This document shows positions 1 to 12,535 of a DNA stretch of 64,000 nucleotides, one piece after another; the first letter of the stretch is position 1, and each line of letters opens with the position of its first letter. This DNA comes from Rotaria macrura (Eukaryota; Rotifera; Eurotatoria; Philodinida; Philodinidae). The DNA is taken from NCBI GenBank assembly GCA_900239685.1, contig OENT01000198.1, forward strand, positions 1 through 64,000, in the 5' to 3' direction. A program made the translations under genes and the position numbers. The notes below the pieces were generated by a model. It searched no databases and was not told the origin of the DNA. It saw nothing but the letters and a program-made list of their open reading frames with translations.

Positions 1-1600
1 GCAGATATTCCGTGTGATGTAGATTGGTACCCGTGGAATTACTCAAAGAAGTACTTTGATTCGACGACGAAGATTGCCTGTTTAAATAAGCTTTAATCAG
101 TTCCTTTTGATCCTGGGATAGATTACCATGATTTTCAAAGGATGATCGTAGATCCGTCGCTGATAATTGTAATGGTTCTGTGTCTATCGTGTGATTGAAA
201 TCTTTCAAGTGAGATAAGATCGTCTGTAAATCAGAATCATGTGAGTTTGCTTCTTCAGTGTCAGGATCAATGTTTCCATTCATTGGAGGTTTTGAATAGC
301 TGGTTGGTACCTTTGTGCGTGTCAAGTATGTGGAAGGAGTAGTTAGATTGCTCAGTGATTGTCCACTGGAATGTGATGTGGTTTCATTTTCCCGAACTTT
401 TGATAAGTTCGTTTGATCGTTAAGGTAATATTGTAAATCACGATCAGTGAATAATACGTTTTCTGTTCTTGTGGTATGATTAAATGTCTCGGAACTAGGA
501 TATGATGCTGTCCTGGTATGGTTTTGCCATTCTCTATTGTCCATCTGACTATCAGTGGATATTTGATCATTTAATATGGATTCTTCAGTTGGTACCTGTG
601 TGGTTGTGAAATTACTTGAAAATATTCGTTCATAGGTTGTTGGTTGTCGTCTCAAATATTCTAATATCTGGACTTGTTGATTACGTGAAAAATTTCCTGG
701 ATTTTCCCGAAAGGACTGTAAAATATTTTCGGAGAATACGGTTTCATCTCTGTCTTTGGTCAGATTAAAATCTTTTGAATCCATATGTAGAATGTTTGAG
801 TCACTTCCTTTTGACTGTGTTTGGTCATCTCGGCGAATAGGATTACCATCCCCGCTAGATGGATATTGTCGAGATGATGGTTCTGTTGTCCTCGAAAATA
901 TTGGTATTTCACTATAATTAAATGTCGATTGGTGATTGAATTGAAATCGAATCTGTGTTTCTTGGGGTATTGACCCTTTTTTTCGATTTTGTGTGGAGGA
1001 CTGAAGAGTATCGTTCGAAAATAGTATTTTCCCCATGTCAATCGTTTGATTAGAGCCTTTTGAATCAGGTAGCACTATCATGGGATTAGAATCTTGTATC
1101 TCGAAATCTTCATTTTGATTGTCAGAAGATTTGTAAAATTCGGATGTATACTTTATTATTGTTTGTTTCGTACTTGATGAATCGTTTGAAGCTGCAGTCT
1201 GATTTGATGACGATCTTCTCGCTAGATACTCTTCAATCTGTGCTCGTTGATTTTTCGAGAAATTCGCTCGACCTTCTATGAATGATTGTAGATCATCAAA
1301 GGAGAATAACATATCTAATATGTTTTCTGTTTCATTAAACTCTATCGAATTCGATGTCGATTGATTGACCGTAGAATTTTGCGATTGATGTATTTGATCT
1401 ACTGTTAAGTTTTGTTTATGTTCAATTTTTGACTTCCAGCCAATCCAAGAAGTTGTTGGTTGGAGCATGTTTTGAGTAAATGATCGCGAATCAGATGATG
1501 TTTCGTAGATAGAATTGGTTTGAATTTGAAAATTTTTATCTGATGGTTCAGTTGTGTTCTCGAGAGAATTGAATACACTGTTTTCCGGGAATGTTTGATT
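1..1600 (-). repeat. About six coding tandem repeats, ~95 residues each (paired into 190-residue units)
   Basis: Within the open frame, a motif of the form [N/E]-x-[V/I]-[L/F]-[F/S]-x-x-x-L-[Q/R]-[S/Y] recurs with its Leu-Gln/Arg pair near 1290, 1007, 722, 435 and 151, a spacing of about 285 bp. A degenerate earlier copy lies near 1575. Every second unit also carries a conserved tail, seen as NFSKNQRAQIEEYLARR near 1263, NFSRNQQVQILEYLRRQ near 693 and NLSQDQKELIKAYLNRQ near 124. These are spaced 570 bp (190 residues). The order is therefore an alternating A-B array. Linkers between units are rich in Ser, Thr and Asn. The array continues beyond the left edge. Confidence 0.75.
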
Positions 1601-4600
1601 CAGAGCAGTTTCAGTTGGATGAAATCTTTTTGTGAAATAAGAGATTGATGGCACAGTTGATAGATTTCGTGCAGTTAATATCTTGGTGTCAATAGACGAT
1701 GTTTCTTGATCGAACATGTTTTTTCTGAACCGAGAAAAGGGTTTCCTCGGTGTTGAATAAAATTGCGTATATATTGTGCTTGTGTTTTCGGCCGAAGGTA
1801 GAGAATAGGATAGTGGCCAAAATACTGGAATACTACGATAGTCATTCGCCGTATCATCGATAAGCTGCTTTTCTTTCAAATCGTCAGCTACAGATGATAA
1901 TAGTAAGGGAAGAATAGTGATATTGAAAGCAGGTTGTGTACGAATCACAAATAACACAAAGCAAAGCAAAAGATATAGAATTCATGTCTCCTACCAGGAT
2001 TTCGAGTTTGCGGAAAGAGTTTACCTAAAAAAGACATTCGTTTATTTTCAAGAAAAACGAACCATTCTATCAAATTACTAGTAAAATAGAGAAAGTTAAA
2101 CATCCAATACGATGTCATATCTTGTGGATTCTTTTTAATCGTCGTATAAACATAAGTTGTTGAATTGAGTCGTTCAAGTAGAATAGGTAGATCGGATGCT
2201 TTAGAAAATACACTTCGCATCGTCGTAAATGTTTGAACAAACATGACTAATATCATCGAACGTGTAGTGATGTATCTATTTGGAAGAAAAAACAAAGTTA
2301 AAATATTGAAATTAACATTTGACAAAATAAATCGATCGAACTTACAAATGGTTACATTCATCGGTAATTAAACCAAATGGATATTTAATGGAATTAGCTT
2401 TAATTACTTTTCCATTAAAGATACGAAAATCTGGCGCTATAAGTAATTCATATATTAAATGTTCTTGTTTACTTGCATAAAAGATTGAACCAGATGATGA
2501 CAACGTAACGCTACCTTCATTTAATGTTTCATTCATAATTTTAGGTTCACTAACTAAATAACCTGTATTTGTATTGAATATTACATAAATAAGACCAAGT
2601 TCTGTCGATATAAAGAGAAGAGACTTTTTAGTTCCGCCATGGTCACGTTTTATTGTAAAACCATGAACAAGTAAGTCTGGTTGATCATATTGAATTTTAA
2701 TTGTTTGAATGCATAGATCTTTTTTAAAATCTAATTTCAACCTATCAAAATGTACTTGACATACACGTAAGGATATTAAATTTTTTCTTGAACTTGTTTC
2801 ATATATAAAGAATAATTCATGATGAGAATTCGATATTAATGATGTACATGATGTTGCAATAGCAATATCTGTTGTACTTATATTAGCAATAACTTGAATT
2901 TGTTGACCATCATAGACATGTATTTGATGTTTTGGTTCAATAAATATCAATAGATCATCGATTGATGAATAGGCAAGAAAATTTTGACCGAACGTGCGCG
3001 ATACATATGATACATTTGATGATATCTGAGATGTTTGATATTTACCATAAGAAAGTGTCGATTGAAGCTAAATAAAAATAAAATAGTCAACATGTAAAAT
3101 CTTATCTAATTAGTTTATATATTTTAACTAATGAAAACTATGAAGGACAAAAGCGAAAGACATATTAATCGTCGATAAGTAAACATCAACAAATATTTTA
3201 TAGTAAATAATTTTTCCCTATGCTAAATCTCATGTATTGTTTGATTATTCTCGACAATGGATCGTGAAAGAATTAGTATGTTCTAGTTTTCTTAGCTATA
3301 TGTTTAACTCAAAAATGATCTATTCATGATACATTTTTTTGAAGTTATTCATGAATAGACCGTGTCTTGTTGAGAAATACTGAATTAGTTAAGGTTATTT
3401 TCTCAATATCTATGAGAACAATATTTGTCATTTGATATCAACCGTTTCTAAATGATTATTTTCAATATATTCATTCTTACAGCATATTATTGAAAATGAC
3501 AATGAACGAATGTACTGTAGCGATATTAAAGTCTAATTTGTAAAACACTACAAGATTTTGAAATAAACATTCTCATTTTCAATCAATACTTTCAAATTTC
3601 CACAACGTTATTGAGGCGATTGAAAAAATCATTAAAGATATTAAGAAAAAGGTGTATGTTTTTTTTTCCAACTACTGTATGCTGGACAACATTGTTCTTA
3701 TTCATTAGTGATTGATAGAAAAATATGAATTTTCTTTTCTCATAATCGAAAAACGCGTAGAACATGCCGTGTCAGTTTATCGTCAATTATGAGAAGAAAA
3801 AGCACATATTCCTCGTGTTTATATGTTTTAAAGTACCGATGCAAATCATACACATCAAATATTTTACATTTACATGAAATATATTCATTTAGACGAGTTG
3901 AACAGATCTTAGTTTTGTCTTATTAAAGTTTTCGCACTGAAATATGACGCAAACCAGTCGGTCACCAATAATATAATACACGTGTACTTCATTCTAACAC
4001 TAAATAGACTATTTAGAAAAAAAATTAGTATTTTTGATAGATTTTATTTGTTCGACCTCATTTAGAAGATTAGATCGAGGGTGAAAGGAAATTGTGTCTT
4101 TCATATAATACAAGTGTGATTAACAACAGGTTATTGAGACCTATAAAATGTATGATATGCAATAAAAAAAAAACACCAAATAATTATTATTTACTACGTA
4201 TAATTGATAACGAAACATCTCAGATATTAAAATAGGCTCCAAGGATTTCTTACTTGAGGTAAAAGTCTAGTGGATGAATTTAATTCTCGAGTGTGTACAT
4301 CATATGTAAAATTTATTTCATTAACAAATATTATTTATCGAGGTTTCCCTATCGTACTAGACGTAAAATATAAATATTTAATCCTCAAGTTCACTTATGT
4401 TTAGATTTTTCAAAGAAAGTATAAACAAATAACACGAAATTGATCTGTTTTTATTTTATCTAGGATGAATTTTTTTTCTCAAAATATACTATGACATTAA
4501 ATATATTTACACTTGTAATTTGTGTCTTTTTCACTGATTGCTGACATGGTCTACCATCTGGATACCGTCAAATAGGTTTCTTACAGAGATTAGTTCTAGG

Positions 4601-5026
4601 GTTCATGTTTGAAGTAGTACAACAATAGGAAATAGAATTTTTGTTTTCTTCGAAATAAGATGATCGTTCTGTTTTCCAATCCTTTATCAGATGGGCGTAA
4701 AATGATATCCAATTATTTTTCTCACTCATCCGACCACTTAAAATTGAAAAGTTCTTCTTCAAGATTCAAGTATTGAAAATAAATTCATTTAAATAACATA
4801 CCCGTGAACAGACTGACTGATCAGATGATAGATTACTTAACTTGATACTTTCTAAAATTGAAATTTTTATTTCAGTGATGATCATTGTTGATTGAAATGA
4901 AAACGAAATAGAATGTAACAAAAATATAATCTTACCGATGATAAGAATGGATCGAGCAAGTAAATATATGGAAAGAAATGTAGCCCAAATGTTATATTGA
5001 AGCCAATGAATACCATCAATATGCAT
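1..5026 (-). CDS. Secreted/membrane protein: signal anchor, propeller-like region, Ser/Thr/Asn-rich tandem repeats (partial)
   Basis: I do not recognise this gene. It starts at 5026 with a short N-terminus and a hydrophobic stretch (ATFLSIYLLARSILIIG) that looks like a signal peptide or anchor. Exons placed by GT-AG borders: 4936-5026, 4802-4851, about 4585-4757, then 2346-3067, 2024-2276 and 1887 to the left edge. The last three join in perfect phase (introns 2277-2345 and 1888-2023). The third exon ends in phase 1 while the exon at 3067 needs phase 0, so a small exon is probably unplaced in the 3068-4584 gap. The 2024-3067 part has beta-strand-like blocks such as SLLFISTELGLIYVIF and GSIFYASKQEHLIYEL, suggesting a beta-propeller (sema- or NHL-like, uncertain). 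From 1887 leftward the frame stays open to the window edge: Ser/Thr/Asn/Gln-rich, many N-x-S/T sequons, repeated blocks, no further membrane segment. It is likely extracellular and heavily glycosylated. Confidence 0.7.
3068..4584 (-). other. Long intron (or intron + small unplaced exon + intron) of the left-edge gene
   Basis: This stretch of about 1.5 kb is AT-rich and has no readable coding frame that I trust. The acceptor at its low end (…TTTTATTTAG before 3067) and the donor at its high end (GTAAG after 4585) are good. The phases of the two flanking exons differ, so one more short exon probably lies inside. Near 3319-3359 there is a small inverted repeat (TCTATTCATGA … TCATGAATAGA, about 20 bp apart). 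Confidence 0.5.
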
Positions 5027-7018
5027 TCCGAATGTAAACTAAAGATCAATGAGAGACAATGTTGATCGTTCGTAATAGAATCACATGTCTACACATATTT
5101 ATCCATTGATCTATATCTGAACGTTTTTTCTCTCATAACCAACGTCACCACATTCTTTTCAGTTCCGTTGGGATATATAACATGCATAAACTATTAAAAA
5201 GTTAGTTGTCGTTAGAATGTGAGAAGAAAAAAATCTCGAAGAAAAGTTTTATAATCGATTTTGTTAAGAGAAAATTTTTTACTGGGTATTCTCTTCCAAA
5301 CATGTAGCAATTCTACGCCCTTTCGTCATTTATTCATGATAGAGCAAATGACAAAGCTGAGAGTAATAAAATGATTACTCAACAATTAAAGCAAGTTAGG
5401 AATAGAGAAAAAGAAAAATGCTTCGTTGTTGTTTTTATTATTTGTCGTCGTCGTCTCTTGAGAAACAGTACATAGGTGTAGATCGACAGACGATAGGAGA
5501 AGAGAAAAACGGAACTAATCTAGCTACAAGAAAAAGGAGGGAAGTTAATCGAAAATAAGGTAAAACTAACAGGCTGCTTGAAGAGGAGAAGGATGGAAAG
5601 AAAAGGCTAACATAATAAACATTCGATCAGTTGATTGATTGTTTCTGTGATCAAAATTGCTGTTATTCTTTTTCGCATTTAATTTTGTCGTAATTCATAC
5701 TCGATGATGTATATCGTCTATAGAATAAATGGTAGTATACCTTGTAAGATTAAAAAAAAAGGAAGCGTCCATAGGGAGGCGCATCACAATATTGACATAC
5801 GGAAATGTTTTTTTCACGTTCCAAGTGTTTAAACAAACAATGCGCTCTTTTCTCTAATGTGTTCTATTAATCATACATATCTTAGGACAATAAAAATTTA
5901 TAACAAAAAAAAAATATTTCATTATTTTTTCATGAATAATAAATTAAATATTGTTTAGCTTTAAGTCATTGTGTATTTTGAGAAGAAATCCTTTTAAACT
6001 TAAAATAAATCTGGAAAATTCTCAGAGTAAACATCTTAATGAAAGTTTTCTTTTGTAATGCGTAAGGCTTGCAATGAATAATTGAAATGTTTTTAAAACA
6101 AAAACTAGTACGTTTAATTCTTCCTCTCTACTTGTCTAGATCGATTGAAATTTTAGTTTTCTATGTCCTCAAAATATTATGTATTTAGATAAATGAAGTT
6201 AGGTGAAATTCCTGATTTAATAGAACAGTTTTCACTAGCAAAACATGAACTTGAATTCAAAACAGGTAAGATCTACATGAATGAAAATCTCAATAGATAT
6301 TAGCAATAAGAAATCTGTCTTACTTTTCTTTTAAGAAAGAGAACTTGAACAAGACACTTTAGATAATTTTACTACAAATTTCTGACATTTATCTCGGTTT
6401 CCGATTTATACGTATGTATTAAATATACATCAGCAGTAGTTCTATAAGATACATTTTAAAAGTACTAGAAACGAAACATAAATCCCCATAGGATTTATAA
6501 TTTCTATATACAGATTTAATGATGTATTTGAACAATTTTCAACTTCACAAGAGAAAGTCATTTTTTCATCACCCATGCTCGTCAGTACGTGAGGAACAAG
6601 AAAGGAGACGGTCTAATGTTTGAGCAATTAGAGATGGATGACATTACTAGATGTATCGATTGTAATATGATTACATACGCATGTATGGATTGCCTTTCTT
6701 TTTATTTTGGTTGAAGTCGCGTATCATGCATTGACTTTTGCTACTTCACGAATCATCGACATGTTTCTTTGTACTTGAATTGCTTTGTTTGTTTTTTTTT
6801 GTCACGCGTAAAATTTTAAAAAAGCACACACTGACATGTGAGAGATGGATCACATATGAAGTAAATAGATTATTAAATCACGATCCCCAGTAAACTGCAG
6901 TGACTAAATTTTTTATTTCGACTAATGATATCGGCGAACTAATTAAAGTAGTTAAAATTGAGTAGTTATTTTTATTTGATACAAATATTGATGATATGAG
7001 TTGATCTTTTAGATACAA

Positions 7019-7230
7019 TCAGTAATCAAATACTGTTGATTGGGACAGTTTATAATCAAGAGTTTTCATGAAATGCTGAAATGACGTTATCTCCAAAGGT
7101 GTCTCTAAAGGACAAAGTAAATCTATTCTGCACCCTGCTCTGAGCAAAAGCAGGACATGATGCCCTTTCATTTTATGACTTTTTTTTGTGAACAAGGCAG
7201 CAAAGCACGTAAATGTATTTAACAAAAGTT
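7019..7230 (-). pseudogene. Possible decayed ankyrin-repeat fragment
   Basis: The minus frame contains a segment reading …GHHVLLLLRAGCRIDLL…ETPLEIT…, which has the spacing of an ankyrin repeat: helix with LLLRAG, beta-hairpin, then TPL. It stops at 7019 after only about one and a half repeats. Upstream, the best continuation needs a frame change and meets a stop just before the segment. I see no start codon, splice signals or partner exons that would make a gene. It could be a relic of an ankyrin-repeat gene or a chance match. Confidence 0.25.
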
Positions 7231-7348
7231 ATCCTGTGTACATCTTTGGTAGCCACTATCAATGTCCTCATGAATAGTATGTCGTTAATGGATTCAAAAG
7301 TGCATGTGCATATCATTAAAGAAGAATGTCTTCACCACTGCAAGTAGC

Positions 7349-7366
7349 ACACAGAAGCTTCTGTGT
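7349..7366. repeat. 18 bp perfect palindrome
   Basis: The sequence ACACAGAAGCTTCTGTGT is its own reverse complement, with a HindIII-type centre. It lies in non-coding DNA between genes. It could be a protein-binding site or chance; nothing around it decides. Confidence 0.6.
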
Positions 7367-7983
7367 TCAAAATTACTGAAAACGAAGTAATACGAAAAGA
7401 ACATACCTATAGTTGCTTTGCTTTCCTAGAATACGTAAAGAAAAAACAGAACGTATCGCACAATATCGAAAGTATGCTTTGAAACTGTATGAATCGATAA
7501 AGTCGATTAACGAGAAGATTTAGTAAAGAGTTATTCAATGAAATAATTCTGTTTATTATTCTAATTTCCTTAAGGTAGTTTCCTTAAAGCTACTGTGTTC
7601 AAATTTGTCATTACTCTATAAAAAAAAACATTCGTTTACGTAGAAACAGCGAGCAAGTCAAACACCCTATATTTATATTTTTCGATGAGTCTACTCATAA
7701 GCAGAACACTAGAAAAACGATGTTCTGAATTAAATATTTTAAACGTCACTATCGATGACTTTTGTTCGGACAGAATGGTATCAATTTTTTAAATAAGAAA
7801 AAGATGTAGAAACAAAAGCGAATCAATCGATTACTTTTCAACTGACATGCTTTTCACACTACATAGGTGGCAAGTCTTCAACACCTTCAGTCAGAATGAT
7901 TGCAAAGATTCATTTTTTTTCTCTGACTTGCTCTCATTGAAAACAATATTTCTTTTATTGAATCAATACAGTAAACATTTAAA

Positions 7984-9075
7984 CTATGTATCACGATATT
8001 TGAAGAGTCTTTCACGCCAATATCGTGCATACAAGATAGAAGGCACGGTACTTTCATGAGAAGAAATATTGTATGATAATAACAATTCTTCTGTTAAATC
8101 TGACCATTGTTTGACAATAATGGACGATGTATTGTCAAATAGTCGATCAAGTGTAGTTGAAAGAATAATTGGTACAGCACCCATGATTAATGCTTCCCAT
8201 GTTCGATGACAATCGAGTCCATTGCCTGGTGGTGATAAAACAAATTTTGCATTGCCAATTTGCTGTAAATAACTTGAAAATGAAGTTCTATTTTTTACAA
8301 TTTGAACACCTGTGATATTTTCTGCTTGCGAAAGAGCTTCTTTTCGATGTCTTTGATTTGTTCGTGTTGCAAAGTTGACATATAATAGGGTCGTACGATT
8401 CAGCCAGGGCGTTCGATAATATTGAAACGCATATTGTACTTTATTTATATCACCCGATATCCAACGTCTATTAGATAATCCAAGAGGAACAGGAAATAAT
8501 TTCTCGTGATTTCGTATGCTAGGATTTGAAGTATACCAAGCTATTATTTTTTTATGATTCAAATAGTTGACAAATTCACGTGGTGCCTTCCAATCACTGT
8601 TATGAGAAATAAGAATAAACGAATTATTTATTGTTTGATACGGTTGTCCGAAAAACCTTGCCAGCATATCATTTTTAAGAAAAATAACATCACCATATTT
8701 GACAGAATTCAACTGATCTTGTCTAGTTTCATCAAATATGTAATTAGCTAATGCACGAAACGAGTCGCCACTAATGAAAGGATATGATGAATTGCGAGTT
8801 GATGTAGCATGACGATAATATACAGATGTAATGTTTATATGACTCTCATTAGATAAGAAACAATTCCAGGATTTGCTCGTATTTGTAATATTTGATTGAT
8901 TTGTCCGGAGAACTACTCCTGGTACAAAAATATGATCGAAGGAAGTGAAACCAATGTATAAGAAACAAAATATAGCAAGATAGTAAAATGTTGCCGTGAA
9001 TTTTATTGATGGTAGTTCAGTTTGGAGAAGTGTAAAAATTCTTGTGACAGTATGCATAATAAAATTGTTGTTCAC
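7984..9075 (-). CDS. Exostosin-like (GT47-type) glycosyltransferase, type II membrane protein
   Basis: A single exon encodes 363 residues. A short cytosolic N-terminus is followed by one hydrophobic segment at about residues 28-46 (FYYLAIFCFLYIGF), as in Golgi type II glycosyltransferases, and then a luminal region with several N-x-S/T sequons (NQSN, NITN, NTSK, NESH, NSSY). The C-terminal part has the family signature KFVLSPPGNGLDCHRTWEAL followed by MGAVPII, the nucleotide-sugar-binding block of exostosin-domain enzymes. The upstream block IIAWYTSNPSIRNHEKLFPVP…G also fits. The donor and acceptor sugars cannot be told from sequence. There is no intron, unlike most neighbours. A second Met at residue 7 is an alternative start but would not change the topology. 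The gene stands alone, with intergenic DNA on both sides. Confidence 0.75.
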   Translation of the reverse strand: MNNNFIMHTVTRIFTLLQTELPSIKFTATFYYLAIFCFLYIGFTSFDHIFVPGVVLRTNQSNITNTSKSWNCFLSNESHINITSVYYRHATSTRNSSYPFISGDSFRALANYIFDETRQDQLNSVKYGDVIFLKNDMLARFFGQPYQTINNSFILISHNSDWKAPREFVNYLNHKKIIAWYTSNPSIRNHEKLFPVPLGLSNRRWISGDINKVQYAFQYYRTPWLNRTTLLYVNFATRTNQRHRKEALSQAENITGVQIVKNRTSFSSYLQQIGNAKFVLSPPGNGLDCHRTWEALIMGAVPIILSTTLDRLFDNTSSIIVKQWSDLTEELLLSYNISSHESTVPSILYARYWRERLFKYRDT

Positions 9076-12000
9076 AAATTCATTCCAAAATAAATTAAAA
9101 AGTTTAATAAAATTTTAGTCGTCAGTGAATAAATGTATAAATTATACATACGCACTATGATGCGTTATTTCGATATATTCGAAAAGAGTTTTTGTCATCC
9201 TAAAATCCAAGAAATTTGAAACTACTGCATTATACAAACAAGCAACATAAAGAAGGATGAGTATCTGTCTGTTTCATTTCTACTTTCATTGTATACTGAT
9301 TGTTTAAAAAAAATCAATACCAATGATGGATTCGATTCTCGAAAATTGTTACTCAAATCTTTTCTCCCTGTTAGTAAGAATAATACAACAGAAAGCCAGA
9401 AAAAGAAAAAGAAATCATTCCGTTGTGATGATTGCAAAGCATGTTTTTCAGCATTTTATACTTATTATAAGAGAACCAATGTCGGGGTGATGTTTCTCGT
9501 AGGTGAAGTACATCACTTGTCTATATCATCACACATCAGTTCGTTTTGAACCCTATGAGTATTCGAAAAGCGAAATGACAGTTTTACAACTGCGATTGTC
9601 GATTCTTACCTCTTCAAGCAGTTTCATTGTCTTGTGTTTATTTTTTCTCTTGTTGACATGTCTTTTATAGCAATGTCCTTCAGATTAGAAAAAGGATTAG
9701 AACCGAAAATCACAAACCTTGTCTTTTGAACCTTAAGGAAAAGTTAAAAACCGCAGATATTTCACACAGTGACAAGAAATATTACTGCATTCAGTTAACT
9801 GTCATCGAAACGAACACATTCTTTTGAAAAACATTTTTTTTCTTTTCAAATTCGTTATAGAAAATAAACACGAAGGTTTTGTTTTTAATATAAAGAAAAA
9901 TATGATTTCACGGGAGAAAAATTCAAATTTTTTTTTTCATCTTTCTTTTTTCAACAATACACGTCGCAACTGAAAGAAACGACATTAACAGTACGACATG
10001 TAATTCTAAACGGTAGTGTAAATAATATTAATACGAAAACTGCTAAGTCTGAAGTTAAACATGTCTGCAGGCCCGCCTTTGAAAATCTATTCGACCCTGA
10101 ATAAACATTATTTTTTTATAAAATTTCATTCGTTTCAACCGAAAAATGCACAAGAAGCACGAACAAATGTAAATGTTTTGGACTATCATATGTATTGAAA
10201 ACATTTAATAATAATTAAATTGCTTATAAATCATTTCAGATGGATGCGTACCGATAAAGAACAAATATATATTAGAGTTCAAATTTTTGTATCAAATTTT
10301 ATGCTCAATCAAAGCTAAACTTTAAATATTACCACAGGAATACTCATGCTAAAGTTTTATGAAACTCTCAAATTTTTCGAAGGATAGTCGTATAGAAATT
10401 CACCTCTCTCCCCACCTGCATTAAAGATCGTAGTAACTTGTTTTACAATTGTTCAGTATTATGATTTCCACATTTTAGTCTCAACGGAGTATTTATTAAC
10501 ACGCTTTGTTTTGATCGCAATTTATTAATTTTACGTCACGTATTGTACTTCAACTTTGGATTATCTAACAGGCTTTTCACGAAACAGATAACATGTGATG
10601 AGATCTAGCTTGTAAGACTCTATCAGCTACATATGAAAGTCAGTTCTTAATGTTGACTTTCTCTTTGTACAACAAAGTGAAATTCCATGAAACAATTTTT
10701 TGCATAGAATTTGGTTCAATATAATATTCAGAAGGGCATATTTAAAATGTGATTCTAATTGAAACATGTAGATTGTACTCGTTCACTCTCACATGAAGTT
10801 CCTTTTTCTAGAAAGAATAAGTGGAAATCGATAGGAATGCTTTTAGTTTTATGAGTAAACTGTCTTTATTATCATGAAATAAACAATTACACTCTTATTT
10901 AAATCTTTTTTTTCAGTTGAAAATCATGAATTTCTGCACAAAGTGACTTTTTTAATGTTGTAGCACAATCGTCTTTTGATCGTCAAGAAATTTTTTTACA
11001 CAGCATTATCTCATCAATATCTCGGTCGAATTTGTAGATGAGAATAATTCGTGAAGGATTTACTGAGTTACACCAAGAAATATCATTATTTTCTATGCAT
11101 ATTTTGACCTGTTCCAATTTTCGCAATTCAAAATCTTTTTCACACTCAAAATGAAAACTGAATTTATACGTAGGGCACTAAAAATGTTTTATTCGCTCGG
11201 TTCTTCTAAAAGCTTCAGTTTGGGTTCAAGTATTCTATTATAATGCTTAGACATATTTAGGATTGTGTGCAAAATTTCACACTTCTAAGTCTTGTACTTT
11301 GCTGTAGCCGATCATTTCTTTTACGATACTAACATAGCATCTTAGAATATGTAGCGTGAAAAGCTGTACCAATCTGCAATGTAGAGCTTATGTTGATTGT
11401 GTATATTTTACTTCAAAATAAACAGTTTTCTGAGGACACAACTCTGGACTCTGCGAAAATTAGTTCAGAGAATTTTGCCTTTTGGAAAAAAGCAAAAGAA
11501 TATAGTTAAGTTCACGCTGCATTTTTCGTCGTATTCTGTTTCTTTGAAAAAGAACGTATTGAGTGAGAAATAGATGACATCCAAAAAATGAAGTTCTCGT
11601 TCGGGTAGAATCTTTCCAGTCGAGAAAATTGGTCGCTTAGAATTTTCCTTGTTCTTAATAGCAACAATTGCATGGATAATATAAATTATCGATTACAGAT
11701 TGTAGAGTCTTTCACGCTGCATATTCTAGCATATTTAGTTTTTCTAATAGAAGGAATTTAAGAATCGAAATATGAGACGCAAAGTTCTCTCATACAAGAT
11801 CGGTCATCCGTAAGCAGACTGTGTGACCTAGCGTAAAAGTAATGATCGGCTACAGCAAAGTACAACACTTAGAAGTCTGAAGTTTTGTACACAATCCTAA
11901 ATACGTCTAAGCATTATAACAGAATACTTGTACCCGAACTAACGCTTTTAAAAGAACCGGGCGAAAAAACTTTCCTAGTGCCCCATGTATATATCATTCT

Positions 12001-12535
12001 ATAGAGACTTCCATGAGCTATAGAATGATGCTAAATTGTAGGGGTACATATGTTCCGTTTGAAATTTCTTCAATGCCTCACCAACCAAAAACTGATGTAT
12101 ACTGACACTACTGGTCAATTCTTTTAGACAGTTTGATCAAAATCAATCTGGTATCAGCTTCAATTTTTGAAGTACACATGACACTCGGATTTGAATCCGA
12201 GGTTTCTACATTTTTATTCGGACTAACTCAAGATAACCATTACGTTCCTATTATTATTCTTATTGCCAAGAAATTGTACATTGCAATATGTTGATTGTCA
12301 TTAGAAAACATCGTTTTCATCTTTATTTCTATATTTTAAATAATTTACTGATTAAGTTGATCGATTTCATTTACGTTATATCAGACAGTTTAAGATATCA
12401 TTATTTCAAATACACAAATACAAAATGGTTAACAAGCAAAAAAAATTCCACGATCTTCAGGGCAAATTAATGATCTATGTAACACAAAAATGAATGAAAT
12501 AAAAAAATATAAAGTATTATTTAAATAAACAAAGT
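9076..12535. other. Intergenic region, ~3.5 kb, with one fold-back element
   Basis: No coding frame with recognisable content is seen on either strand; short open frames near 9222-9549 and 12288-12470 are low-complexity. The main structure is the inverted-repeat element at 11169-11988. The right end adjoins the FANCJ stop codon, so the FANCJ 3' UTR and poly(A) site must lie just below 12536. Confidence 0.5.
11169..11988. mobile_element. Fold-back / MITE-like element, ~820 bp
   Basis: Two long imperfect inverted arms enclose a spacer of about 300 bp. The left arm (11169 to about 11390) starts with GGGCACTA and the right arm (about 11690-11988) ends with TAGTGCCC. Matching landmarks in opposite orientation include the TATTCTATTATAATGCTTAG block, a GCTGTAGCCGATCATT block, and TAGAATATGTAGCGTGAAA against its counterpart near 11710. 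There is no transposase frame inside. Target-site duplication is not clear. The arms differ at many positions, so the insertion is not recent. Confidence 0.7.

Larger units (their letters stand above)
5027..7983. other. Intergenic region, ~3 kb, AT-rich
   Basis: No intact gene is seen between the 5' end of the left-edge gene and the 3' end of the glycosyltransferase. It contains a short ankyrin-like fragment on the minus strand (7019-7230), an 18 bp perfect palindrome at 7349-7366, and homopolymer A/T runs. The first few hundred bases above 5026 should hold the promoter of the left-edge gene, but I see no defined element. Confidence 0.5.

Noticed and set aside
9222..9549. Overlapping open frames on both strands
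   Set aside because: Low-complexity Lys/Phe runs from A/T tracts, no domain, no splice partners.
12180..12205. tRNA-like T-arm (TCGGATTTGAATCCGAGG)
   Set aside because: The loop is one base too long and no matching D-arm, anticodon arm or acceptor stem surrounds it.
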